Source: an uncultured Dysosmobacter sp. | Lineage (GTDB): Bacteria; Bacillota; Clostridia; Oscillospirales; Oscillospiraceae | Direction: 5' to 3' | NCBI GenBank assembly: GCA_947625655.1 | Contig: CANQPD010000002.1 | Location: 306,255 to 370,254, forward strand | DNA length: 64,000 nucleotides | Part shown: piece after piece, positions 9,241 to 18,526 of the stretch | Layout: each line of letters opens with the position of its first letter | Position numbering within the stretch: the stretch's first letter is position 1 | Translations under genes and position numbers: made by a program | Notes under the pieces: model-generated | Database searches by the model: none | Told to the model about the DNA's origin: nothing | The model's input: only the letters and a program-made list of their open reading frames with translations

Positions 9241-10622
9241 ATCAAAAAAACACGGATCTGGGCCGCGGCCCCGTGGGTAAGCTGCTGTTTTCCCTGGCGC
9301 TGCCCACCATTACATCCCAGCTGGTAAACATGCTCTATAACCTGGTGGACCGGGTGTATATCGGCCACATGAAGCCGGTGGACACCGTGGGTTCTCTGGC
9401 TCTCACCGGCGTGGGCGTATGCCTGCCCATCATCATGATCATCTCCGCCTTCGCGGCGCTGCTGGCCATGGGCGGCGCGCCGAGGGCCTCCATTCAGGAG
9501 GGCCGGGGCAATCCCCGGGAATCCGAACGCATCATGGGCAGCAGCTTCACCCTGCTGCTGATGGTCTCCATCCTGCTGACAGTCCTGTTCCAGCTCTTTG
9601 CGGAGCCGCTGCTGCTGACCTTTGGCGCCAGCGAAAACACCATCGGCTATGCCATGGACTATATGCGCATCTACACCCTGGGCACCTTGTTCGTCCAGAT
9701 GACCCTGGGCATGAACGCCTATATCACCGCCCAGGGCTTCACCACCGTCAGCATGAAAACCGTGCTCATCGGCGCGGGGCTGAACACGGTGCTGGACCCC
9801 ATCTTCATCTTCGCCCTGGGGATGGGCGTCCGGGGGGCGGCCCTGGCCACCATCCTCTCCCAGGCGGTGTCCGCGGCGTGGGTGCTGCGGTTCCTCCTGG
9901 GGCCGCAGACACACTGGCGCCTGCGGCGGGAGGATCTGCGGCCCGTGCCGGCGGTATTCCTGCCCTGTCTGGCCCTGGGCCTGGCGCCGTTCATCATGCA
10001 GTCCACCGAGAGCCTCATCGCCGTGTGCTTCAATTCCTCCCTGCTGAAATACGGCGGCGATATTGCCGTGGGCTCCATGACGGTGCTGACCAGCATCATG
10101 CAGTTCGCCATGATGCCCCTCCAGGGACTGACCCAGGGCGCTCAGCCCATCATCAGCTATAACTTCGGCGCCCGGAACGCCCAGCGGGTGCGGGACGCCT
10201 TCCGCTGCCTGCTGCGGGCCTGTTTGGTCTACTCCCTGACGCTGTGGGCGCTGGTGCAGCTCTTCCCCCGGGTCTTCGTCCTGATCTTCAACAGCAATCC
10301 GGAGCTGGTGGACTATGCCGTCTGGGCGCTGCGGATCTATTTGGGGGCCACCGGCATCTTCGGCATCCAGATCGCCTGCCAGCAGACCTTTATCGCCCTG
10401 GGCAACGCCAAGACCTCCCTGTTTTTGGCGGTCCTGCGGAAGATCATCCTGCTGATTCCCCTCATTTACATCCTGCCCCATTTCTTCGCCGACAAGGCCT
10501 TTGCCGTGTTCCTGGCGGAGCCCATCGCGGACCTGCTGGCCGTCTGCACCACGGCAACGCTGTTCTCCATCCAGTTCAAGCGCAGTATGGCGGAGCTGGA
10601 GCGGGATCAGCCCCGCCCATAG
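9237..10622 (+). CDS. MATE family efflux transporter
   Basis: 461 residues, about 12 membrane helices in two homologous halves. Family marks: PVGKLLFSLALPTITSQLVNMLYNLVDRVYIG at the N-terminus and the second-half counterpart LTQGAQPIISYNFGARN near 298-315. These pumps expel cationic drugs or metabolites using Na+ or H+. It is coupled to the upstream marR by an ATGA overlap. Its last 16 bp overlap the 3' end of the convergent tetR gene, so the two transcripts are antisense at the ends; no terminator hairpin lies between them. Confidence 0.93.
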   Translation: MNQKNTDLGRGPVGKLLFSLALPTITSQLVNMLYNLVDRVYIGHMKPVDTVGSLALTGVGVCLPIIMIISAFAALLAMGGAPRASIQEGRGNPRESERIMGSSFTLLLMVSILLTVLFQLFAEPLLLTFGASENTIGYAMDYMRIYTLGTLFVQMTLGMNAYITAQGFTTVSMKTVLIGAGLNTVLDPIFIFALGMGVRGAALATILSQAVSAAWVLRFLLGPQTHWRLRREDLRPVPAVFLPCLALGLAPFIMQSTESLIAVCFNSSLLKYGGDIAVGSMTVLTSIMQFAMMPLQGLTQGAQPIISYNFGARNAQRVRDAFRCLLRACLVYSLTLWALVQLFPRVFVLIFNSNPELVDYAVWALRIYLGATGIFGIQIACQQTFIALGNAKTSLFLAVLRKIILLIPLIYILPHFFADKAFAVFLAEPIADLLAVCTTATLFSIQFKRSMAELERDQPRP

Positions 10623-11275
10623 GCCGTCAGCAGGTTGTCCAGGCACACCGCCTTGGCCCGCTGGATTGGGATGTCCCGGGTCTCAAAGGCCGTCCAGCGG
10701 ACATCCATGGCCCACCAGGACAGCTGCTCCAGGATCAGCACCGCCGTCAGCTCCGGGTCCTCCAGGGCCCGGAGCTGTCCGCATTCCTGGAGTTTGCGGA
10801 GATACTCCGCCATAACGGCGAAAAAGTTCTCCCGGTAATGGCGGTAATAGGCCGTCACCGTCGGGAACACCAGCGGGTTTTTCTCAATGAAGAGGCAGCC
10901 AACGCCATACCGGGCCAGCAGGTCAAAGGTGTCGGACAGCAGGTTTTCATAGGAGTAGCCCCACCCCGCCCGGGAGAGATTCCCGGCGAAGGTGTCCGCC
11001 GTCTCCTCCAGGGCCCGGATCAGGCGGTTGTCCAGGCCGGAGAACAGCTCCGCCGTAATGGGGCGCTGAAACTCCCGGTCCATATAATCCGGCTCCAGGG
11101 CGCATTGCAGGATGAAGCAGAGCAGCTCCTGCTTTCCGGCAAAGTCGTGGTAGACCGAGCCCACGGAGACGCCGGCCTCCCGGGCGATGTGGCTGATCTG
11201 GGTCTGGGCATACCCCTGGCGCAGAAAAAGCCGGACTGCGGCGTCATGAAGCCCTCGCATGCGGGTCGTACTCAT
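10607..11275 (-). CDS. TetR family transcriptional regulator
   Basis: 222 residues. The N-terminal HTH (residues about 8-55, GYAQTQISHIAREAGVSVGSVYHDFAGKQELL) is standard TetR; the C-terminal ligand domain is not assignable. The transcript starts at a near-consensus promoter (11324-11352) and the space between -10 and the start codon holds a 19-bp palindrome that is the likely self-operator. It converges on the MATE gene and may control it or another distant target. The ATG at 11275 follows AAAAGGAGGGACAC. Confidence 0.92.
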   Translation of the reverse strand: MSTTRMRGLHDAAVRLFLRQGYAQTQISHIAREAGVSVGSVYHDFAGKQELLCFILQCALEPDYMDREFQRPITAELFSGLDNRLIRALEETADTFAGNLSRAGWGYSYENLLSDTFDLLARYGVGCLFIEKNPLVFPTVTAYYRHYRENFFAVMAEYLRKLQECGQLRALEDPELTAVLILEQLSWWAMDVRWTAFETRDIPIQRAKAVCLDNLLTAYGRG

Positions 11276-11292
11276 GTGTCCCTCCTTTTTAT

Positions 11293-11311
11293 AATGAACG
11301 AATCATTCATT
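11293..11311. promoter_or_regulatory. Palindromic operator candidate of the TetR regulator
   Basis: AATGAACGAATCATTCATT reads the same on both strands at 16 of 19 positions (arms AATGAA/TTCATT). It lies 12 nt downstream of the -10 box and 17 nt upstream of the tetR start, a position suited to autorepression. Confidence 0.7.
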
Positions 11312-11323
11312 CTTTGTTTCTAT

Positions 11324-11352
11324 ATTATACGGCCGCGCCTGTAAAATGTCAA
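11324..11352 (-). promoter_or_regulatory. Promoter of tetR
   Basis: Minus strand: TTGACA (11352-11347), 17-nt spacer, TATAAT (11329-11324); both boxes match consensus exactly. Confidence 0.85.
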
Positions 11353-11407
11353 CTGTTTTTCGTCCCCCTGCGTTCCGTGCTTTCAGGGGCGGGCCTCCAT
11401 AAAAGCA

Positions 11408-11454
11408 CATTCCCGGGGAAAACCGCCGTTTGACCGCCGTTTTCCCCGGGAATG
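11408..11454 (-). terminator. Long terminator-like hairpin after the NCS2 permease gene
   Basis: A perfect 16-bp stem (11408-11423 with 11439-11454). On the minus strand it is followed by TGCTTTTA. It begins 30 nt after the permease stop codon. Confidence 0.65.
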
Positions 11455-11484
11455 CTGCCCTCAGTGGGTAAATTTTATTGAAGA

Positions 11485-12837
11485 TTATCCCCGCTCCCTG
11501 GGGAGAATGAGGTTCAGCAGCACCGCCATCAGCGTGGCGATGACCACCGGGGATTTGCCGAAGATCATGGTAACGCTGTCTGGGAACTGACTCAGCGCGC
11601 CGCTGGCCTGGGAGATCCCCACGCCCAGTGCCGCGGACAATCCCACGATGGTGGTGTTCCGGGCCGTGAGGTCCTGAGAGGCAATGAGCTTCATGCCCGT
11701 CATGGCGATGGAGGAAAACACCGTGATGGTGGCGCCGCCCAGCACACACTGGGGGATCGTGGTCAACAGGGCCGCAAATTTGGGGGAAATGCCCGCCAGC
11801 AGCAAAAATCCTCCGGTCAGGGCAAACACCGTCCGGTTCACCACCTTGTTGGTGGTGACGATGCCCACGTTCTGGGAGTAGGTCGCCGTGGGCAGGCCGC
11901 CAAACAGCGCCGCCAGAATGTTGCTGACGCCGTAGGCGATGATGCCGCCCTGGAGCTCGTTATCCGTAGGGTCCCGGTCCAGGCCGCCCACGGTGGTGGC
12001 GGTGAAATCGCCGATGGCCTGGATGGAGTTGATGGCGAACAGCAGTCCCAGCGCCACGCAGCTGGGCGCGTCAAAGGTCACGCCAAAATGCATGAAGCGG
12101 GGCAGGGAAAACCACGCCGCGTCTCCCACATCGGCAAAGCTGACCATGCCGAAGCACAGGGCCGCCGCATATCCGGCCAGCATCCCCAACAGGATGGAGG
12201 CCAGCTTGCAGACGCCTTTGGCGTGGTTGTTCAAAAGCATGACCACGACCAGCGTAAATACCGCCACCAGCCAGTTCTGCCAGGAGCCGTACACCAGTGC
12301 CTCCGGCAGCCCCTTGACGGCGGCGGCTTCAGCGGTGTTGGCGGTGCCGCCCGCCATGTAATTGATGGCGGTGGGATACAGGGACAAGCCAATGGTGAAC
12401 ACCACCGTGCCTGTGATGACCGGCGGAAACAACAGCCGGATCTTTTTGACAAACAGCCCCACGATCACCGCCACCACGCCGCCCACGATCATGGCACCGG
12501 CGATAGCGGCAACGCCCCCGCCGCCGGCGGCAATGGCCTGCATGCTGGGCACATAGGCAAAGCTGACGCCCAGGATCACCGGCAGGCCGGAGCCAAAGCG
12601 CCCTCCGACGGGGAAGAGCTGCAAAAGTGTGGACACAGCGGACATGACCAGGGACGCCTGGATCAGCAGCACCCGGTCCGCCTGGGAAAGGCCGATAAGC
12701 CCGGCGATCATGATGGGCGGCGTCACACAGCCCACGATCATGGCCACCAGATGCTGCAGCGCCAGAGATACGGACGTGCCCAAAGGCGGTATGCCATGAA
12801 ACTGAAACAGCAGGTCCCGGCGGGATGGGGTCTCCAT
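11485..12837 (-). CDS. NCS2 family nucleobase:cation symporter (xanthine/uracil permease type)
   Basis: 450 residues, 12-14 membrane helices. The N-terminal LLFQFHGIPPLGTSVSLALQHLVAM has the family QHxxAM signature, followed by the substrate-site segment in TM8 (NSIQAIGDFTATT) and TM10 (GLPTATYSQNVGIVTTNKVVNR). The Q/E-x-x-G-D-F pattern is closer to xanthine/uric acid carriers than to UraA, but the substrate cannot be fixed. It imports a purine or pyrimidine with H+ or Na+. The ATG at 12837 follows AAGGAGG; an in-frame ATG 11 codons upstream has no ribosome site. No purine riboswitch consensus is seen in the leader. Confidence 0.9.
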   Translation of the reverse strand: METPSRRDLLFQFHGIPPLGTSVSLALQHLVAMIVGCVTPPIMIAGLIGLSQADRVLLIQASLVMSAVSTLLQLFPVGGRFGSGLPVILGVSFAYVPSMQAIAAGGGGVAAIAGAMIVGGVVAVIVGLFVKKIRLLFPPVITGTVVFTIGLSLYPTAINYMAGGTANTAEAAAVKGLPEALVYGSWQNWLVAVFTLVVVMLLNNHAKGVCKLASILLGMLAGYAAALCFGMVSFADVGDAAWFSLPRFMHFGVTFDAPSCVALGLLFAINSIQAIGDFTATTVGGLDRDPTDNELQGGIIAYGVSNILAALFGGLPTATYSQNVGIVTTNKVVNRTVFALTGGFLLLAGISPKFAALLTTIPQCVLGGATITVFSSIAMTGMKLIASQDLTARNTTIVGLSAALGVGISQASGALSQFPDSVTMIFGKSPVVIATLMAVLLNLILPRERG

Positions 12838-13008
12838 AAAAGCGCTCCTCCTTATGTGCCTTGTTTTCACCCATCTATCATATCACAGTTTTTCACAGAA
12901 TCAAACAAATTTTTTGTTTTGCTTAAAAAATATTTGTATATTTTGGCATCAGGCCGTTTCCCTTGATCAGGGCCGCGATTCCCCAGGCCTTTTGCCCGCT
13001 GGAGCCAT

Positions 13009-13036
13009 AAAAGGCCGCCCTTTCGGGCGGCCTTTT
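13009..13036. terminator. Bidirectional terminator
   Basis: AAAAGGCCGCCC (13009-13020), TTTC loop, GGGCGGCCTTTT (13025-13036). It ends the M20 operon (minus) and isolates it from the NCS2 permease leader. Confidence 0.85.
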
Positions 13037-13082
13037 GCCAAGGGTCCTGTGTCCTTGGCGTATCATTTTTTCTGTCGCAAGG

Positions 13083-14525
13083 TCAATCCGGCACCACGGG
13101 CACGGCGTCTGCGGGCGTGGGGCAGGTGTAGCCCGCCGCCGTCCGCTTTTGGAACTCCGCCCGGGCCGCTTCCAGCAGCGCCGGATCTGTGAAAAGGTCG
13201 ATGGCCGTGGCCGCCAGCACCTTCCCGGCGTGAACCGCCGCCTTGCGGCCGATGTCCGTCCGGCCGCAGGAGACGTTTTGCCAGCTGTGGCCGGGGCAGC
13301 CGTTGGGCCAGGCCGCCACATGGATCTGCGCGGTGGGGCACTGCCAGCTGACATCCCCCACATCGGTGGAGCCGGGGCGGAAAGCGTCGCCCTGATAGAG
13401 CGGCAGCAGGAAGTCGTTCATGGCGTGGCCGGCCTTTTCCCGCAGAGCCCTGGCCTGATCCGCATGCCCGGCGTCAAATTCCGCGCCGATCCCCGGCACC
13501 TTGTCACTTCCGGGATAGGTTTTGGCCAAAGCGTCCGCAAAGGCCAGTTCCTCCGCCGTATGGCCGGGAACGCCCAGCTCCGTGAAATTCTGATGGAGCT
13601 GGGTCTCCAAAACATGATTGGACACGGTGTCCGCCAGCCCGTCGATGAACTGCTTTTCAACAGAGGTCTCCGTCATCAGCGCCGCGCCCTCGGCGATCTT
13701 GTCCACCCGCTTCTGAAGCTCCACGGCCTCCGCCACACGGTTGGACCGCACCATATACAGCACGCTGGCCCTGGACTGGACCACGTTGGGGCTTCGGCCG
13801 CCGGCATCGGTGATGGCGTAGTGGACGCGGGCCTTGGAGGACATGTGCTCCCGCAGGAACTGAACGCCCACGTTCATCAGCTCCACGGCGTCCAGGGCGC
13901 TGCGGCCCCGGTCCGGGTCCCCGGCGGCGTGGGCGGCCACGCCGGTGAATTTGTACTGGGTCTGGATGCAGGAGTTGGTGGAGCCGGTGACCACCTCGTT
14001 GACATCCTCCGGGTGCCAGGTCAGGGCGGCGTCCAGGCCGTACCACAGCCCGTCCCTGGCCATAAAGGCCTTGGCGGCGCCGCCCTCCTCCCCGGGGCAG
14101 CCATAAAGCACCACGGTGCCAGGCCGCTTCGCGGCCTCCAGATAGGCCTTGACGCCCAGGGCGGCGGCAAACGCGCCCGCGCCCAGCAAATTGTGTCCGC
14201 AGCCGTGGCCGCAGCCGCCGGGGATCAGCTCCTGCCGCTCCACGCTTCCGCCCTTTTGGGAGAGTCCGGACAGCGCGTCATACTCCGCCAGGATGCCGAT
14301 GATGGGCCGCCCGCTGCCGTAGGACGCGGAAAAGGCGGTGGGGATATTGCAGATGCCCTTTTCCACGGTGAAGCCCTCTTTTTCCAGCGTCTCGCAGTAC
14401 AGGGCGGCGGACTTCTCCTCCTGAAGGGACAGCTCGGCGTACTCCCAGATATGGTCCGCCACGTCCGCCACCAGAGCCGCTTTTTCGTCAATGGCGGAGA
14501 TCGCCGCCCGCTTTTCCTCTATCAT
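13083..14525 (-). CDS. M20 family amidohydrolase, AbgB-like (p-aminobenzoyl-glutamate hydrolase family)
   Basis: 480 residues, the length of AbgB rather than of shorter M20D enzymes. Metal-binding marks: CGHGCGHNLLG (residues about 112-122), GCPGEEGG (about 150-157), TWHPED, and DVGDVSWQCPT near 390 with the family DVGDVSW block; HAAGDPDRGRSALDA is the dimerisation-domain loop. It cleaves an amide bond of an acyl-amino acid such as p-aminobenzoyl-glutamate. It is the last gene of a minus-strand operon with an amino-acid ABC importer (17115 to 14599), which suggests the importer supplies its substrate. Position just upstream of the bidirectional terminator at 13009. Confidence 0.88.
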   Translation of the reverse strand: MIEEKRAAISAIDEKAALVADVADHIWEYAELSLQEEKSAALYCETLEKEGFTVEKGICNIPTAFSASYGSGRPIIGILAEYDALSGLSQKGGSVERQELIPGGCGHGCGHNLLGAGAFAAALGVKAYLEAAKRPGTVVLYGCPGEEGGAAKAFMARDGLWYGLDAALTWHPEDVNEVVTGSTNSCIQTQYKFTGVAAHAAGDPDRGRSALDAVELMNVGVQFLREHMSSKARVHYAITDAGGRSPNVVQSRASVLYMVRSNRVAEAVELQKRVDKIAEGAALMTETSVEKQFIDGLADTVSNHVLETQLHQNFTELGVPGHTAEELAFADALAKTYPGSDKVPGIGAEFDAGHADQARALREKAGHAMNDFLLPLYQGDAFRPGSTDVGDVSWQCPTAQIHVAAWPNGCPGHSWQNVSCGRTDIGRKAAVHAGKVLAATAIDLFTDPALLEAARAEFQKRTAAGYTCPTPADAVPVVPD

Positions 14526-14598
14526 GATGACAACCCCTCTTTCACAGATTGTTCCGCTTCGGGAAAAAGGGCACGCACGAAAGTGCGTGCCCCTATTG

Positions 14599-15375
14599 TT
14601 ACAAGACCTTGCTCAAAAAATCCTGAAGTCTGGGATGCTGGGGATGGCCGAAGATGTCCTCCGGAGTGCCCTCCTCCAGCAGTTTGCCATCGGCCATAAA
14701 CAGCACCCGGTTGCCCACCTCCCGGGCAAAGCCCATCTCGTGAGTGACCACCACCATGGTCATGCCCTCACGGGCCAGCTGCTTCATGACCTCCAGCACC
14801 TCGCCCACCATCTCGGGGTCCAGGGCGGAGGTGGGCTCGTCAAACAGCATGACCTCCGGCTCCATGGCCAGGGCCCGGACGATGGCCACGCGCTGCTTCT
14901 GGCCGCCGGAGAGCTGGATGGGATACGCCCCGGCCCGGTCCTTCAGGCCCACACGGTCCAGCAGGGCCAGGGCCTTTTCCTCGGCAGCGGACTTGTCCAT
15001 ATGCTTGACCTGGATGGGGGCCAGGGTCATGTTGTCCAGAATGGTCATGTGGGGGAACAGGTTGAAGTGCTGGAACACCATGCCCATCTTCTGGCGGTGC
15101 TGGTCAACATCCACCTTCACCAGCTTACCCTCGGCGTTGCGCATCTTCTTTTTCGTGATGTCCACGCCGTCAAAGACGATAGAGCCGCCGGTGGGCTCCT
15201 CCAGCAGGTTCAGGCTGCGGAGGAAGGTGGACTTTCCGGAGCCGGAGGGGCCGATGACCACCATGACGTCGCCGCGGTTGATATCTACCGTCACGCCGTC
15301 CAGAGCCTTGATGGCGCCCTTGTTGTAGTATTTTTTCAGGCCCGAGACCTGGATCAGGCTATCTCTTGTCGCCAC
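14599..15375 (-). CDS. Polar amino acid ABC transporter ATP-binding protein (GlnQ type)
   Basis: 258 residues. Walker [10 protein letters not shown] near 42-50, Q-loop [12 protein letters not shown], signature LSGGQKQR near 154-161, Walker [16 protein letters not shown], and [11 protein letters not shown] as the H-loop with the AA-transporter-specific sequence. It drives the polar amino acid importer with the permease at 15359 and binding protein at 16234. The start is a GTG at 15375 with AAAGGAG eight bases upstream, inside the end of the permease gene (17-bp overlap). Confidence 0.95.
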   Translation of the reverse strand: MATRDSLIQVSGLKKYYNKGAIKALDGVTVDINRGDVMVVIGPSGSGKSTFLRSLNLLEEPTGGSIVFDGVDITKKKMRNAEGKLVKVDVDQHRQKMGMVFQHFNLFPHMTILDNMTLAPIQVKHMDKSAAEEKALALLDRVGLKDRAGAYPIQLSGGQKQRVAIVRALAMEPEVMLFDEPTSALDPEMVGEVLEVMKQLAREGMTMVVVTHEMGFAREVGNRVLFMADGKLLEEGTPEDIFGHPQHPRLQDFLSKVL

Positions 15376-16135
15376 GGCTCATTCTCCTTTCAAAGTAGGC
15401 AATGATCTTGGAGGTGGGGAAGGTCAGGCAGAAGTAGACCACCGTCGCAATGATCAGCGGCTCCGCGATGCGGTAAGTCGCGCCCTTGGTGGATGTCACC
15501 GCGTACATGATCTCCTGAACACCGATGGTGTAGCAGATGGAGGATTCCTTGATGATGGTGACGAACTCGTTGGCGATGGGCGGCAGGATATTCTTGATGG
15601 CCTGGGGCAGGATGACGAACCGCATGTTCTGGGTCTGGGACAGGCCCAGGGAGCGGGCCGCCTCGGTCTGGCCGCCGTCGATGGACTGGATACCGGCGCG
15701 GATGATCTCGGACAGGTAGGCGCCGGAGTTCATGGCCAGGGCCACCACGCCGGGGAGGAACCGCTCAAACCGGATGAAGCCAAACAGCTTGAAGGAGGGG
15801 ATGTCCACGCCGCCGAACACCACAAAATAGATGATGAATAGCTGGACCAGCATAGGCGTGGCGCGGAAGATCTCCACATAGACCGTGGCGATAAAGCTGA
15901 TGGGATTAAAGCGGCTCACCGCCGTCAAAAAGCCCTGCTCCCGCAGATGGCCGTCCGCCGTCAGCCCCAGGAAACGGAAAGGGCATACATTGGACAGCCG
16001 CATGACCGCCAGGATCAAGGCGAGAAGAAAACCAAAAATAACCGTCAGCAGTGAAAGGGAGATCGTGCAGACGAGACCCTGCTTAAACAGGTCTATGTAT
16101 TCCCAGGTCTTTGCGAAACCGGCGGCAGTAAACAC
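15359..16135 (-). CDS. Polar amino acid ABC transporter permease (HisM/GlnP type)
   Basis: 258 residues with five or so membrane helices. The EAA loop reads [29 protein letters not shown], the coupling helix of the amino-acid (HEQRo) permease family. A segment near 50-75 ([28 protein letters not shown]) is an extra loop compared with the shortest family members. Only one permease gene is present, so it presumably forms a homodimer. The GTG start at 16135 has AAGGAGG eight bases upstream. Confidence 0.93.
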   Translation of the reverse strand: MFTAAGFAKTWEYIDLFKQGLVCTISLSLLTVIFGFLLALILAVMRLSNVCPFRFLGLTADGHLREQGFLTAVSRFNPISFIATVYVEIFRATPMLVQLFIIYFVVFGGVDIPSFKLFGFIRFERFLPGVVALAMNSGAYLSEIIRAGIQSIDGGQTEAARSLGLSQTQNMRFVILPQAIKNILPPIANEFVTIIKESSICYTIGVQEIMYAVTSTKGATYRIAEPLIIATVVYFCLTFPTSKIIAYFERRMSRGDKR

Positions 16136-16173
16136 AGGCGGTTCCTCCTTTTTTGTCTTTATCTGGAAAACCA

Positions 16174-16209
16174 GTCAATTCCTCCCCGGTTTCCCAGGGA
16201 GGAATTGAC
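16174..16209 (-). terminator. Intercistronic hairpin after the binding-protein gene
   Basis: A perfect 13-bp stem (16174-16186 with 16197-16209) followed on the minus strand by TGGTTTT. It lies between the binding-protein gene and the permease gene of one operon and probably lowers expression of the distal genes. Confidence 0.65.
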
Positions 16210-16233
16210 CGCTTTTTTTCAGGAGAGGGGCAA

Positions 16234-17115
16234 TCAGTCTTCCAGCAGGCCCTCGATGATCTCGCCGGAGGCCAGCTCGTTGGCCTCGTAAACATACTGG
16301 TCAAAGGAGCCGTCGGCCTTGGCGGCGGCGATGGCCTCGTTCACGCCGGCCAGCAGCGCCTCGTTGCCCTTGCAAACGCCGACCACGGAGCCCTCCGCGT
16401 CATAGGGGACCGGCAGGACGGTGCACAGCTCGGGATAGTTCTTGGCGTAGCTCTCAGCCACCATGGTCTCGATGAACGCGCCGTCCATCTTGCCGGTGAT
16501 CAGCTCGGCGATGATATCGGGCACCTTGCTCAGCTCAATGATGTCGGCGTCGGGCGTGTACTCCTTGGCCAGGCCGGCCTGGATGGAGCCGATCTGCGCG
16601 CCGATCTGGTAATCGGGGTTGTTGGCGTCCTCCAGAGAGGTGAACTTGTCCTTGTTGGACTCCAGGCAGACAAGGGACTGGCCGCCGGTGATGTAGATGT
16701 CGGAGAAGTCCATGACCTCCGCGCGGTCAGGGTCGGGAGAGTAGCCGGCCATGCCCAGATCCACGTTCTTGTTGGTCAGCTCCATGATGGTGCCGTCAAA
16801 GTCCATGGGGATCACGTCCAGCTCCAGGCCCAGGTAATCAGCGATATACTGGGCCAGCGCCATGTCAAAGCCAGCCAGGGTGGGGGTGCCGTCCTCGCCG
16901 ACGGCGTAGAACTCATAGGGGGCAAAGTCGGGGCTGGTGGCCACAGTCAGCACACCGGGGACCACCGTGGAGATCTCAGTCTCGGCAGGCTCTTCGGTCT
17001 GGGTGTCGTCAGATGTGGTGTCAGCAGGGGTCTCGGGGGTCTCGTCCTTGCTTCCGCAGGCGGCCAGAGACAGGACCATGGCCAGCGTCAGCAGCAGCGC
17101 AAACAGCTTTTTCAT
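16234..17115 (-). CDS. Amino acid ABC transporter substrate-binding lipoprotein (SBP_bac_3)
   Basis: 293 residues. Lipoprotein signal MKKLFALLLTLAMVLSLAAC, a Thr/Glu/Pro linker, then the family 3 binding domain (VLTVATSPDFAPYEFY, GFDMALAQYIADYLGLELD, MDFDGTIMELTNKNVDLGMAG). The Asp/Arg residues that hold the alpha-amino group (around DPDRAEVMDFSD) are present. It captures a polar amino acid or amino-acid conjugate outside the cell. The frame is open 61 codons further upstream, but the ATG at 17115 is the only start that gives a signal peptide. The promoter is at 17216-17244 with a 100-nt leader. Confidence 0.93.
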   Translation of the reverse strand: MKKLFALLLTLAMVLSLAACGSKDETPETPADTTSDDTQTEEPAETEISTVVPGVLTVATSPDFAPYEFYAVGEDGTPTLAGFDMALAQYIADYLGLELDVIPMDFDGTIMELTNKNVDLGMAGYSPDPDRAEVMDFSDIYITGGQSLVCLESNKDKFTSLEDANNPDYQIGAQIGSIQAGLAKEYTPDADIIELSKVPDIIAELITGKMDGAFIETMVAESYAKNYPELCTVLPVPYDAEGSVVGVCKGNEALLAGVNEAIAAAKADGSFDQYVYEANELASGEIIEGLLED

Positions 17116-17215
17116 GATACAAACTTCCTTTTCCAATCTAAGTTCTCTCCCGGATCTGGGAGAGTCGTTTCCATCCGCAACGGCAGGAAGGCTTTTCCTT
17201 CCGTTGACAGTGGAT

Positions 17216-17244
17216 ACCTTACCACGCCCCGTGCATATTGTCAA
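17216..17244 (-). promoter_or_regulatory. Promoter of the amino acid importer/M20 operon
   Basis: Minus strand: TTGACA (17244-17239), 17-nt spacer, TAAGGT (17221-17216). The ~95-nt leader contains a 7-bp hairpin CTCTCCC/GGGAGAG (17144-17163 region) without a T run. The AT-rich stretch 17260-17400 upstream holds no gene that I can see. Confidence 0.7.
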
Positions 17245-17416
17245 TACTTTTTCAAAAAGAATGTATAAATATTTGCGCATTTTCTTCAGATATTTCAAAA
17301 ACGCTCTGAAAAATAGCAGTTATTATGTGCTTTATTGTGTATTTTTGCTAAAGGTAGGTGAATATTTTTATGAATATACACTTTTGGCCGCCGCCTGTCT
17401 CCCCGCGGAGCGCAAA

Positions 17417-17443
17417 GAAGCCCGTGCCTGGGGCACGGGCTTC
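17417..17443 (-). terminator. Terminator after the DUF4015-type gene
   Basis: A 12-bp stem (17417-17428 with 17432-17443), flanked by AAA and TCT, 14 nt beyond the stop codon. Confidence 0.7.
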
Positions 17444-17456
17444 TCTGTATTTGACC

Positions 17457-18494
17457 TCAATAGACCAGGCAGCTTCCCCGGAGTTCCGGCGAATACGCCG
17501 TCACTTCCGCCGCAAACGCCGTGCCGCCGGCCGCCGTGACCGCCTGGGCAAGCGCCTCCGCCTGCTCCGGCGCGGTCTTCACATAAACGCGGTCCACCAG
17601 AGGGGCGATCTTCGCCAAAGACAGTCCGGCGTTTTCATCCGCCCCTTCGGAGACAACCGTTTCCGGCAGTTCCACGGACAGCGCCGTTCCGCAGGGCTCC
17701 AGGGCGTCCTTCATCTCCTGGAGGAACCGGACCACCATGTCCTCCGGCGGCTCCGGCCCGGTATAGGCGATCTTGTCCAGGCTCCCCTCCGTGGGATAGC
17801 CCACGTCGGTCAGCAGGATCTCGTCAAACCCCAGCTCCGCCGCCTCTCTGGCGATCTCGCACAGATACTGCCGGGCGGCGGGCTTTCCGGGGTCCAGCCA
17901 CTGGCTGTTGTTCCCGTCATAAAAAATGTATCCCCCGGTGTTCTTCAGGCCCATCTCCTCCACGCTGTCGTTTGCGGCCTTTGGATCGTGGAAGCAGGAG
18001 AGGCGGGCGATGGTGTAAAAGCCGGAGTCCTCCCCGGTGATCTCCGCCAGAGCGGCGGCGGTGTCCTCCGCGATCTTCACAGAGCCGGAGACGGCGGTGC
18101 CGGAGTCAAAATACACGCTGCCCGCGCTGTCCTTCACCGTGACGGCCGCCGCGTTCCAGCTCTGCTCCTCCGTTACGGCGGCGCGGGCCGCGGCGTCCGC
18201 CCATGCCTCTTGGGTCAGCATGCCCTCCGGCACCGTAAAAGCGGTGATCTCCCGCGGTTCCGCTTTCTGGATGGTAAGCTCCACCTCGCCGGGTTCCTCC
18301 GGCGCCGTCTGCTTCGGGGTTTCCTGCCAGAACAGCTCTAAATGGGGTGTGCCGGTCTCGTCATAGACAATGTGCCGCTGCAGGACAATGACGCAGATGG
18401 CCGCCAAGATCACCAGCACCAGCACCGCGGCCAGCACAGCCTTCCATTTGGGCGTGCGCCCGCGGTAGTTGCGATAGCCCCTGACCACTGCCAT
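17457..18494 (-). CDS. Membrane-anchored putative glycoside hydrolase (DUF4015-like)
   Basis: 345 residues. A basic N-terminus is followed by one membrane helix (about 16-38, AVLAAVLVLVILAAICVIVL) and an extracellular part. From about 80 on it resembles the DUF4015 putative glycosyl hydrolase family (TIM-barrel type): AFTVPEGML, a central GFYTIARLSCFHDPKAA block, WLDPGKPAARQYLCEIAREAAELGFDEILLTDVGYPTEGSLDKI with the DPG..R and FDEI..D..YP motifs near 225-265. The substrate is unknown; cell-wall or exopolysaccharide is a guess. The ATG at 18494 follows AAAGGGGTG; an in-frame GTG at 18503 overlaps that site. It lies 32 bp after rpiB and may share its transcript. Confidence 0.7.
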   Translation of the reverse strand: MAVVRGYRNYRGRTPKWKAVLAAVLVLVILAAICVIVLQRHIVYDETGTPHLELFWQETPKQTAPEEPGEVELTIQKAEPREITAFTVPEGMLTQEAWADAAARAAVTEEQSWNAAAVTVKDSAGSVYFDSGTAVSGSVKIAEDTAAALAEITGEDSGFYTIARLSCFHDPKAANDSVEEMGLKNTGGYIFYDGNNSQWLDPGKPAARQYLCEIAREAAELGFDEILLTDVGYPTEGSLDKIAYTGPEPPEDMVVRFLQEMKDALEPCGTALSVELPETVVSEGADENAGLSLAKIAPLVDRVYVKTAPEQAEALAQAVTAAGGTAFAAEVTAYSPELRGSCLVY

Positions 18495-18526
18495 TTCCGT
18501 CACCCCTTTTTCGTTACCGGCGCCGC

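Noticed and set aside
9108..10646. 512-codon minus-strand open frame opposite the MATE gene
   Set aside because: Antisense shadow of a complete MATE transporter; no start signal.
12838..12960. Purine riboswitch before the NCS2 permease gene
   Set aside because: None of the conserved junction bases of the purine aptamer could be found; only a possible TTGATT/TATGAT promoter is present.
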